Shown in pieces: positions 28,176-37,418 of a DNA stretch of 64,000 bases. Both the position numbers and the translations under genes were made by a program. How positions within the stretch are numbered: the first letter of the stretch is position 1; every line of letters begins with the position of its first letter. Source of the stretch: JBAOHV01 sp037045265 (lineage in GTDB: Bacteria; Actinomycetota; Acidimicrobiia; Acidimicrobiales; Microtrichaceae); contig JBAOHV010000004.1 in assembly GCA_037045265.1 (NCBI GenBank), positions 313,801 to 377,800 of the forward strand. Reading direction: 5' to 3'. The notes beneath the pieces are model-generated. The model had not been told where the DNA came from. It ran no database searches and worked only from the letters and a program-made list of their open reading frames with translations.

Positions 28176-28823
28176 TGCCGCCGTTGGGAAAGATGATCGA
28201 TTCCTTGCCCGCCAGCCGTTCCTGGATGCGCTGCACCACGATGTCCAGATGGTGCGGCTTGTGGACGAAATCCAGATCGCCCGTCTGGATCGTCAACACA
28301 GGGCAAAGATCGAAGGTGCGCATCCAATCGTCGTAGAAGCTCTCCAGCAGCGTGAGGTAGGCCGCGTCGATACCGCTTTCGATCTCCCGGCCGCGGCGCT
28401 GGATGCGCTCCAGCAGCAGCGGCACCGGCGCACGCAGGTAGAGCAACAGATCGGGCCGCGGCAGGCCGCCCACCACCAGGTCGTACAGCGTGCGGTAGGA
28501 GAGATAATCGCGCTCGTTGAGATTGCCCAGATGGTGGAGGGCACGCGTGAAGATGTAGGCGTCCTCGTAGATGCTGCGGTCAGCAATGGCCGATTGGGAT
28601 CCTCGGCCAAGGCCAGGTGTTGCTGGGCGCGATGGCCCAGAAAGAAAACCTGCAGGTGGAAGGACCCACCGGCGCATGTCAGCGTAGAACTCGGCCAGAT
28701 AGGGGTTGTCAGCCACCAACCTCGAAGGCCGCCTTCCAGCCCAGCCAGCACGCCAACACGCTGGGTGATGGAGGTCTTGCCGGCGCCGATATTCCCGGCG
28801 ACAATGATGAAGCGTTTGGTCAC
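28165..28823 (-). CDS. Deoxynucleoside kinase (frameshifted)
   Basis: dNK family kinase that phosphorylates deoxynucleosides. A GTG at 28823 opens FIIVAGNIGAGKTSITQRV (P-loop). After two frame changes (near 28,715 and 28,590) the catalytic DRSIYEDAYIF segment with its Asp-Arg-Ser and the lid RRGREIESGIDAAYL follow. Product about 215 aa, the usual dNK/dGK size. The substrate preference cannot be read off. It is followed by the AlkA-like gene, suggesting a DNA-precursor or repair operon. Confidence 0.83.
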
Positions 28824-28995
28824 GAAGTGCTCCGAGGGGTAAGAATCGCAATCGCATTGTCGCTCAAATCGCTGCTGTGTCAAGGCTGGGCCACCCGGCG
28901 CGGAGTCCCGGCTTTCGGCCGGCCATGCGCCCGCCAATGGGCTGTCCGCCCGTAGGCTTAACTCCAGACTGACACTGATTCGAGCCTCTTGGTAC

Positions 28996-29033
28996 TTGAC
29001 TTTTGGCGAATCTGTGGTATGATATCGGTATCA
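28996..29033 (+). promoter_or_regulatory. Promoter with overlapping palindromic operator
   Basis: TTGACT (28996-29001) and TATGAT (29018-29023) are 16 bases apart, a good sigma-70 promoter for the gene at 29123. A perfect inverted repeat TGATA-TCGG-TATCA (29020-29033) overlaps the -10 box, as a repressor site would. The rest of 28,824-29,122 shows nothing. Confidence 0.6.
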
Positions 29034-29122
29034 TCGCCCCCTGAACAGTCTTCCTCCCCCACTGTTCAGTGGGTGATGCCGCGTATCTGGGACTTCGTGC
29101 GTTTTTCGCCCACTTTGCGCCC

Positions 29123-30523
29123 ATGAACCTGATCCAAGCCCTGCGGCTGTCTGAGGCGGCCGGCAAACCGATCGTCGCCCTGGTGGGAGCCGGGGGCAAG
29201 TCTTCGCTGCTCTTTCGATTAGGGGACGAGCTCGGCTGCGGCCGGCCAGGCCACCCTGCTGACCGCCACCACCCACCTTGGGGCTGGGCAGGCCAACCAG
29301 CCGCGCCCATCACGCTGCTCAGCGCCAGCGAGCCCACCTTGGCCTTCGAGCTGCCTACCTCTCTGCGTGGCTATGGCCAGGCGCTGGCGCTGGCGGGTCC
29401 TGCCCGCGAGCCGGGCAAGCTGGCCGGGCTGACCCCCGATGTGATCGGCCGGCTGGCCGGCCTGGAGGAGGTGGCCGCGGCCGTGATCGAGGCCGACGGC
29501 AGCCGCCAGCGCCCGCTGAAGGCGCCGGCCAGCCACGAGCCGCTGGTCCCCGCCTGCGCCACGCATGTGGTCGTGGTCGCTGGCATGGCCGCGGTGGGGC
29601 GGCCGCTGGATGCGGCCGCGGTGCATCGGCCGGAACGCTTCGCGGCGCTGACTGGTCTGGCCATGGGCGCCCCGCTGACGCCGCAGGCCATCGCGGCCGC
29701 GCTGGTTCACCCGAACGGTGGCCGCCAGGGCTGCCCGGCCGGCGCCGTCCCCCTGCTCTATCTCAACCTGATGTTGGACGATGCCGCCAGCCCGGCCGAG
29801 GCAGAGCAGCGCATGGCCGCGGCCCGCAGCATCGCGGCCGTGGCGCTGGCTGGCCCGTCGCCTGCCTTCCACCGCGGTGCTGATCGGTCGCGGCCAGGGG
29901 GCTACGCCGGTGGACGAAGTGCATGGCCGGGTGGCGGCGGTGGTGCTGGCGGCCGGCGGCTCCAGCCGACTGGGCGGCGGCGCGGCCCAAGCAGTTGTTG
30001 CCCTGGCAGCCGGGCGGCACACTGGCCGGCCGCGCGGTGGATATCGCGGGCGGCCGGCGCAGTGGATGAGGTGGTGGTGGTGGTGGGCCATCGCGCCGGC
30101 GAGGTGCAGGCGGCGTTGGGCGAGCGGCCGGTGCGTGTGGTGGTCAATGCCCACTGGCAGGCCGGGCAGAGCAGCAGCGTCGCGACCGGGCTGGCCAGCC
30201 TGGGGCCGGAGGTGTCGGCCGCGCTGTTTGTGTTGGCTGATCAGCCAGAGGTGGCGCCGGATGTGCTCAACCGGCTGGTGGAGCGACATCGCCAGACCCT
30301 GGCGCCGGTGGTGACGCCGGTCTATCAGGGCGGCCAGCGGGGCAATCCGGTGCTGTTCGACCGACGCACCTTCCCGGAGCTGCTGGCGCTGGAGGGGGAC
30401 ACCGGCGGCCGGCCGCTGATCCAGCGCTATGGCAGCCAGGTGGCGCAGGTGGAGATCGCCGCGCCGCTGCCGCAGGGGATCGAGACGATGGAGGATTACA
30501 GGCGGGGCGGGAATGAGGAGTAA
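29123..30523 (+). CDS. YqeC-like / MocA-like nucleotidyltransferase fusion (frameshifted)
   Basis: About 465 aa. The N-terminal half from ATG 29123 is YqeC-like: a P-loop IVALVGAGGKSSLLFRL, then AVIEADGSRQRPLKAP and MAAVGRPLDAAAVHRPERF, the pattern of selenium-dependent molybdenum hydroxylase accessory proteins. The C-terminal half is a MobA/MocA-like molybdenum cofactor nucleotidyltransferase: VVLAAGGSSRLG, VNAHWQAGQSSSVATGL, FVLADQPEV, GNPVLFDRR. Frames shift near 29,230-29,330 and 29,890-30,050. The stop codon TAA (30521-30523) lies inside the first unit of the tandem repeat. Role: cofactor maturation for a molybdenum hydroxylase not seen in this window. Confidence 0.75.
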   Translation: MNLIQALRLSEAAGKPIVALVGAGGKSSLLFRLGDELGCGRPGHPADRHHPPWGWAGQPAAPITLLSASEPTLAFELPTSLRGYGQALALAGPAREPGKLAGLTPDVIGRLAGLEEVAAAVIEADGSRQRPLKAPASHEPLVPACATHVVVVAGMAAVGRPLDAAAVHRPERFAALTGLAMGAPLTPQAIAAALVHPNGGRQGCPAGAVPLLYLNLMLDDAASPAEAEQRMAAARSIAAVALAGPSPAFHRGADRSRPGGYAGGRSAWPGGGGGAGGRRLQPTGRRRGPSSCCPGSRAAHWPAARWISRAAGAVDEVVVVVGHRAGEVQAALGERPVRVVVNAHWQAGQSSSVATGLASLGPEVSAALFVLADQPEVAPDVLNRLVERHRQTLAPVVTPVYQGGQRGNPVLFDRRTFPELLALEGDTGGRPLIQRYGSQVAQVEIAAPLPQGIETMEDYRRGGNEE

Positions 30524-30893
30524 CGAGTAACTCGTAATGCGTAACCCGGAACCCGGAATAGAGCGATGGGGGTGTGGGTATGGGGGGTGGGTGATGGGTT
30601 GAGGCAGATGGGGAGTAACGAGTAATGCGTAATGCGTAATGCGTAACCCGGAACCCGGAATAGAGCGATGGGGGTGTGGGTATGGGGGGTGGGTGATGGG
30701 TTGAGGCAGATGGGGAGTAACGAGTAATGCGTAATGCGTAACCCGGAACCCGGAATAGAGCGATGGGGGTGTGGGTATGGGGGGTGGGTGATGGGTTGAG
30801 GCAGATGGGGAGTAACGAGTAATGCGTAATGCGTAACCCGGAACCCGGAATAGAGCGATGGGGGTGTGGGTATGGGGGGTGGGTGATGGGTTG
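30524..30893. repeat. Tandem repeat, about 95-102 base unit, four copies
   Basis: Each unit contains GTAATGCGTAATGCG-type 7-base sub-repeats, then CCCGGAACCCGGAATAGAGC and GATGGGGGTGTGGGTATGG. AGCGATGGGG recurs near 30562, 30664, 30758 and 30854. Unit lengths differ by the number of ATGCGTA sub-repeats. From about 30,938 to 30,978 the inverse string (TTACGCATTACGCATTACGC) appears next to the following gene, so the array is flanked by oppositely oriented sub-repeats. No gene is seen in 30,524-30,978. Confidence 0.9.
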
Positions 30894-30978
30894 AAACACT
30901 TAACGAACCACCCGTTGCCAGATAAACAGTCCTCCATTCCGAGTTACGCATTACGCATTACGCATTACGGGTTACGCA

Positions 30979-32175
30979 TCACAGCCCCTTCTCGTACACC
31001 CGATAGGTTTTGTAGTCTCCGCTCCCATCCCTTCCACCGACTTGCGGGCGTCGATGTTGTTCTCCAGCACCCAACTGGCCTCGATGTCCAACATGCCCTT
31101 GCGCATCGCCTGCGTCGCAATCTCGTAGATCATCACCGCCTCTACGCCCAGATGGCGGTAGTCCGGCAGCACGCCCAAGGCCCATACCCGCACCCAACTG
31201 ATCTTCTTTTGGTAGCGCAGCGCCTGGATGAAGCCGAAGGGGAAGAGGTGGCCGTTCATCTTCTTCAGCACCAGGTTGGCGTCGGGCAAGCAGAGGGCCA
31301 CGCCCACCGGCTTGCCTTCGATTTCGATGAAGAAGGCTAGGTCGGGGTCCGGCGCTGGCTTCATGGCCGCGGCGTAGTGCGCCGAGCTCGTGGTCGGTAA
31401 TACCCACCGCGCCCCGGTTTCTCCCAGGCCGCGGTGTAGATGTCTTTGACCTTCGCCACCTCCACGTCGAATTGCTTCAGGTCCAGCTTGTGGACGGTGA
31501 ACTTGCCCCGCTGCTTGAGCTTCTCGATCACCCGGGTGAGCTTGGGTGGCGGTGCCCTCGGGCGTGCCGCCGTACAGTTTTTTCATGTCCAGGTGATAGG
31601 CGTACAGGTCCATGGCCTTGGCCAGGCCGTAGGCCTCCAGCAGATCGGGGTAGTAGGGGTGGTTGTAGGGCATCATGATCCGCGGCATGTCGCCGAAGCC
31701 GTCGATCAGCACCCCCACCTCATCGGTCATGGTGAAGCTGAGCGGCCCGCGCATGGCGGAGCGGCCCTGCCCGCGCAGCCAGGCCGCGGCCGCGTCCAGC
31801 AGCACGTTGGCCACCTGCTGGCTGTTGATACACTCGAACAGGCCGAAGAAGCCGATGTCGTCGCCGTGGATCTCGTTGTGGCAGCGGGTTGAGAATGGCC
31901 GCGATGGTGCCTACGTCCTGCTCCATGCCGCCGGTGATGGTCCCCTTGGGCGTGTGGTCGGGGATCACCGTCGCCTCAGCCACGAAATAGGCCACCTGCA
32001 GGTATTCGAACGACGGATTGTGTTTGGGGTCGAGATGCTTCTTGCGGTCGCCGATCAACGCTGGCACCCAATCGGGATCGCCCTTGTAGAGTTTGAAGGG
32101 GAACTTGATCAACCGGTTGCGATCGGCCGCGGACGTGGGATCCAGTTGCTCGACGCGCAGATTCAGTAGGGACAT
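30979..32175 (-). CDS. GNAT-like N-acetyltransferase (frameshifted)
   Basis: About 398 aa. N-terminus SLLNLRVEQLDPTSAADRNR and FPFKLYKGDPDWVPALIGDR; middle SFTMTDEVGVLIDGFG; C-terminal GNAT-type block WALGVLPDYRHLGVEAVMIY followed by ASWVLENNIDARKSVEGMG and KTYRVYEKGL. Such long GNAT-fold proteins are common in Chloroflexota and related environmental bacteria and their substrates are unknown. Frames change near 31,890, 31,550, 31,400 and 31,015. The stop is at 30979-30981, next to the tandem-repeat flank. Confidence 0.75.
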
Positions 32176-32294
32176 GATGGCTCCTTGCGGGTCTGGACAG
32201 AATGAGGGGGGTGGCTATAATGACGTAAACTGGCTTGGGCCGGTCTGTGTGAAGCGCTTCGGCTTGGACTCGACTGAGCCCGGTTCTGGAACCT

Positions 32295-32528
32295 ATGAAT
32301 GCAACCTGGCAGCGGCTGCGCGGCCGCACCTGCGACACCTGCGCATTTCTCGATATCTTCCGCAGCAACGGCGACGGGCAGGTTACCCGCCTGCACGCCT
32401 TTTGCCGCGGCCCGCAGTCGCCGTTTCACGACCGGCCTGCGCCGCCCGAGCGCACCTGCGCGGCCTGGCAGAAGTCCGATGGCCCGCGCCAAGCGCCGCC
32501 CGTGGGCGATCCCAATCTGACGGCGTGA
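32295..32528 (+). CDS. Small cysteine-rich protein
   Basis: 77 aa from ATG 32295. Four Cys arranged CDTCAF, then FCRGP and RTCAAW, could bind zinc or an Fe-S cluster. It is divergent from the GNAT gene. The Cys spacing and soluble character suggest a real gene; no family is recognised. Confidence 0.5.
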   Translation: MNATWQRLRGRTCDTCAFLDIFRSNGDGQVTRLHAFCRGPQSPFHDRPAPPERTCAAWQKSDGPRQAPPVGDPNLTA

Positions 32529-33065
32529 CGCAATGGTGGCAGTATCGCGCGAATTGTCAGCGGCGTCAATCATCGGGTCCACCAACAGGTCTTCAAGCGG
32601 TGGAAACGGCCGATGATGGCGCTGAGCCCTCGACCACGATACAGGAAGCCGGGGTTCTCCCTAGCTCCGGCTTTCAGTACGGCGATGCGTGTCTGGCCTC
32701 ATGACCGAATACGCAATAGGGGAAGGTACGCTTGTCGCTGCACGGCGGGAATGTCCATACATTGCCAGGTCCCTACCCCCGTAGGTGGCGCAATGCTTGC
32801 CCAAGTCGAACCTGGTGTGGTTAATGCTGCAGGCGCAGCGGGAGCTGGTACAAACCCGAATAGCTGGGATTCCAGAGGGGTTTCGCGGATGTTATCAATC
32901 GACACGAACCAAGCCACCGCCTGATAACCTGTTCCACCGCCTTATGACGGTACTCAGTGGGACTTTTGAGAAGCCCTGGACACAGGGCCAGAACCACGCA
33001 AGACTTACTTGTCCTGTGTGATTCTCGGCCCTGACGAGTTCGCCTATGAAGAGAGCGGCTTGGAT
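32529..33065. other. No gene recognised
   Basis: About 540 bases with no frame that I can match to a family and several short open frames on both strands. A decayed gene is possible, but nothing in it supports a specific call. Confidence 0.5.
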
Positions 33066-34137
33066 CTAGATGATCTTCAACTCCGGTGCGGCCTGGAAGC
33101 TCAGCACGCTGGCAGCGCGTGGCCACGGCCTGGGCCAGCGCCTGGAAGGCCTGGCTCTGTGGGTTGGCGGGATCCACGGCCACCACCGGCCGGCCGTCGT
33201 CGCCCCCCTCGCCGGATGGCGCGGTCCAGATCAGACGCGGCCCAGGAAGGGCACGTGCAGTCGCTGCGCAGCCCGCTCGCCGCCTCCTTCCCCGAAGATG
33301 TCGCCGGCCATGTTCTCCACCAGACCCAGGATCGGCACTTGCAGCTTCTGGAAGGCAATCAGTCCCTTCTCTGCATCCTCCAGCGCCACCTCCTGCGGGG
33401 TCGAGACGATCACGCCGCCAGTCACTGGCACCGACTGCGGCCAGGGTCAGCGTAGCGTCGCCCGTGCCGGGGGGCATGTCCACCACCAGATAGTCCAGCT
33501 CGCCCCAGGCCACGTCGGTGAAGAGCTGGCGGATCGCGCCTTGTGCAGCATCGGCCCGCGCCACATCACGGCCTGGCCCGGCGGGATCAGAAAGCCCATG
33601 CTGATCACCTCGACGCCATAGGCCATGGGCGGGACCAGCTTGCCGTCCACCGGATCGGGCATGTTGTCGGCGCTCAGCCCCATCATGGTGGGGATGTTGG
33701 GGCCGTAGATGTCTGCATCCAGAATGCCAACCTTCGCGCCCTGCTGGGCCAGCGCCACCGCCAGGTTGACGGCCACGGTGCTCTTGCCCACGCCCCCCTT
33801 GCCGCTGGCCACGGCGATGATATTCTTGACGGGGATGTTGCAGCGGCCGACGATGCGCTGCGTCGCCGCGCACGTTGGCGTCGAATTTGACCGTCGACCT
33901 GCTCCACGCCGGGGATGTGCCAGCACCGCGGCCTGCGCACTCGCGCTCCATCTGGCCGCGCAACGGGCAGGCGGGCGTGGTCAGCACGATGGTGAAGCCC
34001 ACCTGGCCGCCGTCGATGTGGATGTCCTTGATCATCCGCAGGGTGACCAGATCGTGGTGCAATTCCGGTTCCTGTACCGTGCTCAGCGCCGCCAGTACGT
34101 CCTTCTCGCTTACGTTGCCGTTTTTCTTGCCAAACAT
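33066..34137 (-). CDS. mrp: Mrp/NBP35-type P-loop ATPase (frameshifted)
   Basis: Iron-sulfur cluster carrier family. ATG 34137 begins FGKKNGNVSEKDVLAAL, followed by the MIP18-like (DUF59) domain with TTPACPLRGQME. In the next frame IIAVASGKGGVGKSTVAVNL is the deviant Walker A, and GILDADIYGPNIPTMMGL is the switch region; another frame gives YLVVDMPPGTGDATLTLA and GLVENMAGDIFGE. The stop reading APELKII at 33066 is taken from the third frame. Frames shift near 33,880, 33,545, 33,440 and 33,235. The typical CxxC before the C-terminus is not evident, so the cluster-binding role should be treated carefully. Confidence 0.85.
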
Positions 34138-34149
34138 GTCCTTGTCCTT

Positions 34150-34683
34150 GAGGAAGTAACTCGTAACGAGTAACTCGTAACCCGGAAAAGTGGGAGGTGT
34201 CTCTGGGAGTGCGTGGAATTCGTAACGAGTAACTCGTAACCCGGAATAAGTGGGAGGTGTCTCTGGGGTGCGTGGAATTCGTAACGAGTAACTCGTAACC
34301 CGGATAAGTGGGAGTTGTCTCTGGGGTGCGTGTAGTTCGTAACGAGTAACTCGTAACCCGGAAAAGTGGGAGGTGTCTCTGGGGTGCGTGTAGTTCGTAA
34401 CGAGTAACTCGTAACCCGGATAAGTGGGAGTTGTCTCTGGGGTGCGTGTAGTTCGTAACGAGTAACTCGTAACCCGGAAAAGTGGGAGGTGTCTCTGGGG
34501 TGCGATGGTAGTTCGTAACGAGTAACTCGTAACCCGGATAAGTGGGAGGTGTCGTCTGGGGTGCGTGTAGTTCGTAACGAGTAACTCGTAACCCGGATAA
34601 GTGGGAGTTGTCTCTGGGGTGCGTGTAACTGGCAATCCGAAAAAGTGGGAAGAGGCTCCGGGTTACGGGTTACGGGTTACGGG
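34150..34683. repeat. Tandem repeat, about 59-base unit, eight copies
   Basis: The unit combines TCGTAACGAGTAACTCG, TAACCCGGAAAAGTGGGAGG (or GGATAAGTGGGAG) and TGTCTCTGGGGTGCGTG. GTAACCCGGA recurs every 59-60 bases from about 34,178. It ends in GGGTTACGGG sub-repeats next to the stop of the oxidoreductase gene. It shares the GTAACCCGGA word with the array at 30.5 kb. No spacers and no gene are present. Confidence 0.92.
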
Positions 34684-36030
34684 TTACGCATTATGGCCGC
34701 CACCGCCTCCGCGTAAATCCTCTATCACCAGCCCCGCCGCCTTCTGCCCAATCTCCACCGCGTAGTTGGTGCCGCGATCCCAGGGGTAGACCTGGCTCAT
34801 GCTGGCGAAGTAAAGGCCGGGCAGCGGCGTCTTGATGGGCGGGATGTTGTGCGAATGGTTCAGCGGCGGCACGGGCTGGGCATAGGCGGTCTTCCACACC
34901 CAGACATCCTTGACCCAACTGCGGCTGAAAGTCCGGATTGAAGCGCTGTCAACGAGGGCAGGAAGCGCTCCAGCAGCTCCTCCTTGCTCAGGCTGAAGTA
35001 CTCATGGCCGGTCTCTAGATAGTCGCCCAGGTACAGAATGTGGTCGCCGCCGTAGTGCTCCGGGCCGATGAAGTTGGTGTGCTCCACCATGGCCAGGTAA
35101 GGGAAGCCGGCCTCCTTGGGCAGGCTGTGCCAGTAATACCGGGTGAGCTGCCGGTCCAGCGTCACCACCAGCACGATCGCGCCCATGGATTTCAGGCTGC
35201 GCAGGCTGGCCGAGTAGCTGTCGGGCAGATCGGGCGCCAGTTTCGCCATCAAGGCCGGCGAGCTGGTGGAGATCACCGCGTCGTAGCTTTCGAGCCCGCG
35301 GCGCTGTCCACCGTCAACAGTCCGGCCTGGCCCACGGCCAGCGCGGCGGATCTGCGTCACCGGCGTGCTGAGGCGAATCTCCACGCCCGCGGCTGCGCAG
35401 CAGATCGGCCAGCTTGTCCACGAAGGCCTGGAAGCCGCCCACGAAGGTGCCCAGCCGGGTGGTTGCGCGCGTGGATGCGCGCCCACAGCCAGGCCATGTT
35501 GACCACCTCCAGGTTGGCCTCGCCGAACTTGCCCACCAGCAGTGGCCGCCACAGCGCGTTGTAGATGCGTTCGCCGGTCATCCTGCGCATCCAGGCGTCG
35601 GCTGTGACCTGTTCCAGCGGCTGCCAGCGCGGAGTCAAGCTTCAGATAGAGGCCGGTCAGCCCAAAGCGGATCAGGTCGATAGGACCGAACTTGCTCAGG
35701 GTGAACTTGAAGGCCTCCACATAGCTATCCAGCGCGTAGAACTTGCCCTGATAGTAGATCATCGTGTACGGCCGCGGGAAAACCACCTGGTCGCGCCAGC
35801 CCAGCCGCTCGATCAGCCCCAGCATGTGCTTGTCGCTGGCGAACCAGTGGTGGTAGAACTGCTCCAGGCTCCATTCCCAATGCGGCGCTTTGAAGCCGGC
35901 TGCCAGCCCGCCTACCTGCGGCGCTGCCTCGTAGACAGTGACAGCGATGGCCGGCCTCGCTCAGCTCATAGGCCGCGGCCAGGCCGGCGATGCCCGCGCC
36001 GATGATGCCGATAGATCGTTGTGTGCTCAT
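34684..36030 (-). CDS. FAD-dependent oxidoreductase (amine oxidase / phytoene desaturase fold, frameshifted)
   Basis: About 448 aa. The N-terminal dinucleotide-binding fold GIIGAGIAGLAAAYELSEAG (from ATG 36030) is followed by FPRPYTMIYYQGKFYALDSY, AVISTSSPALMAKLAP and a C-terminal PLPGLYFASMSQVYPWDRG with the FAD-interacting region. Related Chloroflexota enzymes are annotated as NAD(P)/FAD-dependent oxidoreductases with unknown substrates; some act on carotenoid or sugar precursors. Frames change near 35,960, 35,640, 35,460-35,300 and 34,920. The ATG overlaps the stop of the upstream cysteine-rich gene (ATGA), and the stop TAA lies at the end of the tandem repeat. Confidence 0.78.
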
Positions 36031-36400
36031 GAGAGGGCTGCCGCGCTCAGCGGTTCGGCCGCGGCTTTCTTGTCCCGCTTCTTGAGCTGCGCCGCGATCT
36101 GCTTCTGTGACTGTTTGAACAGCTGCGAGCAGCTCCTTGTCGCTGCCCTTGTACTGGATGATGGTCTGCCTGGCGCAGGCCGCGCAGCCGCGCATGAACT
36201 TGTAGCTGCCGGCGTAGCAGTTCATGCAGCCGTCCAGCTCGATCATCATCAGGCAGAAGGCCAGCACGTCCGGGTGGGTTTCGGGCAGCCTGGACACCTG
36301 GCTGACCAGTTCAGCCCACTCGGCCCCGCGCAGGGTCCTTCAGATAGGGGATGTGCTTGGGCGGAAAGAGGATTTCGGCCTTGGGATACATGCTAATCAT
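36027..36400 (-). CDS. Small cysteine-containing protein upstream of the oxidoreductase
   Basis: About 124 aa from ATG 36400 (or ATG 36391). The sequence MYPKAEILFPPKHIPYLKDL is followed by CMNCYAGSYKFMRGCAACAR, a Cys-rich motif with two CxxC-like pairs, and a basic tail KKRDKKAAAEPLSAAALS. The frame shifts near 36,330 and 36,120. Its stop overlaps the oxidoreductase start, so the two are coupled. No family is recognised; the CxxC pairs suggest metal or redox binding. Confidence 0.55.
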
Positions 36401-36559
36401 ACGCAACTCACAGTCAGAGCACCTTCTTTCGGGTGCACACAGCGAGCCAAGGCAGCCGTCCCAGCGTGGAAACGGCTGCCGCTGTGTCGATAGTGCGATT
36501 GTACCACAGCACGTAGCTCAGAGCAGCCAGCTTGCTTCCAGTCTAACCCGTGGGCAGCG

Positions 36560-37248
36560 CTACAGCGCCCGCGGCTCCTCGACGCCGATCACCAGGCACT
36601 GGGCGCCCGTCGCCGCCTCCACGGCCGCGGCGAACGCGGCCGCTGTCCTGCACAATGGGCGGCCAGGTGTCGTAGTGCAGCGGGATCACCAACTTCGGCT
36701 GGACGAAGCGGACGCAGCGCAGCGCATCCTCAGGCCCCATGGTGAAGTTATCGCCGATGGGCAGGATCAACACGTCGATTCCTTCCTCGCCGTAGAGCTG
36801 CATATCCATGAAAACAGCGCGGTGTCGCCGGTGTAATAGACCCGCTGACCGCCGATATCGGCCAGAAAGCCCACAGCCAGGCCGCCGTAGCTGCCGTCGG
36901 GCAACATCGAGCCGTGGTGGGCAATGGTCAGCTTGACCCGGCCAAAGGGAAAGCGAAACGAGCCGCCCGGCTGCATGCCGTGGACGTTGGCCACGCCCTG
37001 GTTGTTCATCCAGGTAGCCAGTTCCAGCGTGCCGATCACGGTGGCGCCCGGTGCGCTGGGCGATGCTCACCGTGTCGGGCATGTGGTCGAAGTGGCCGTG
37101 AGAAAGCAGGATGTAGTCCGCGGCCAACTGGTCAGCCGTGGCCTTCGCGGCCGGGTTGCCGGTCAGAAAGGGATCGAAGAGCAGTGTGGCGTCGTCGCTT
37201 GGCCAGCGTAAAGCAGGCGTGGCCGTGAAAAGTGTAGGTCAGTCCCAT
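36560..37248 (-). CDS. UPF0173 metal-dependent hydrolase (frameshifted)
   Basis: Beta-lactamase-fold hydrolase of the YtkL/UPF0173 family. ATG 37248 begins GLTYTFHGHACF; the metal motif YILLSHGHFDHM follows after a shift, then HGMQPGGSFRFPFG, TIAHHGS, YYTGDTALF and IDVLILPIGDNFTMGPEDA, and finally KLVIPLHYDTWPPI. Length about 229 aa matches the family. Frames change near 37,200, 37,060, 36,810 and 36,645. It is the next gene leftward of nuoI on the same strand. Substrate is unknown. Confidence 0.85.
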
Positions 37249-37418
37249 GGCGATATCTCCTGAGCTAAAGACCGGGTCCATGACAGAAAAAGAAGGAGTC
37301 TGGCGGCCTGATCGCGGCGTAGGCCAGACTCCTCAACAGCCTGCCAGGGTTGGCGCTGGCGCAGTCGGATGTTAGTTGTCCCAGCGTGATTGCTGCAACG
37401 GTTGCGCGCCGCCGCCTG

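Noticed and set aside
28830..29000. Short plus and minus ORFs upstream of the YqeC-MocA gene
   Set aside because: No family pattern or ribosome site; the promoter and operator explain the region better.
30267..30951. Long minus-strand ORFs with Tyr/Pro/Ser-rich repeats
   Set aside because: They are translations of the tandem DNA repeat, with no conserved protein pattern.
32821..34635. 604-codon minus-strand ORF
   Set aside because: Its N-terminal third is the translated 59-base repeat and the rest is a shadow or out-of-frame part of the Mrp gene.
34150..34683. Regularly spaced repeats resembling a CRISPR array
   Set aside because: The whole 59-base unit repeats with no unique spacers, and no cas genes are near. 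It is a simple tandem array.
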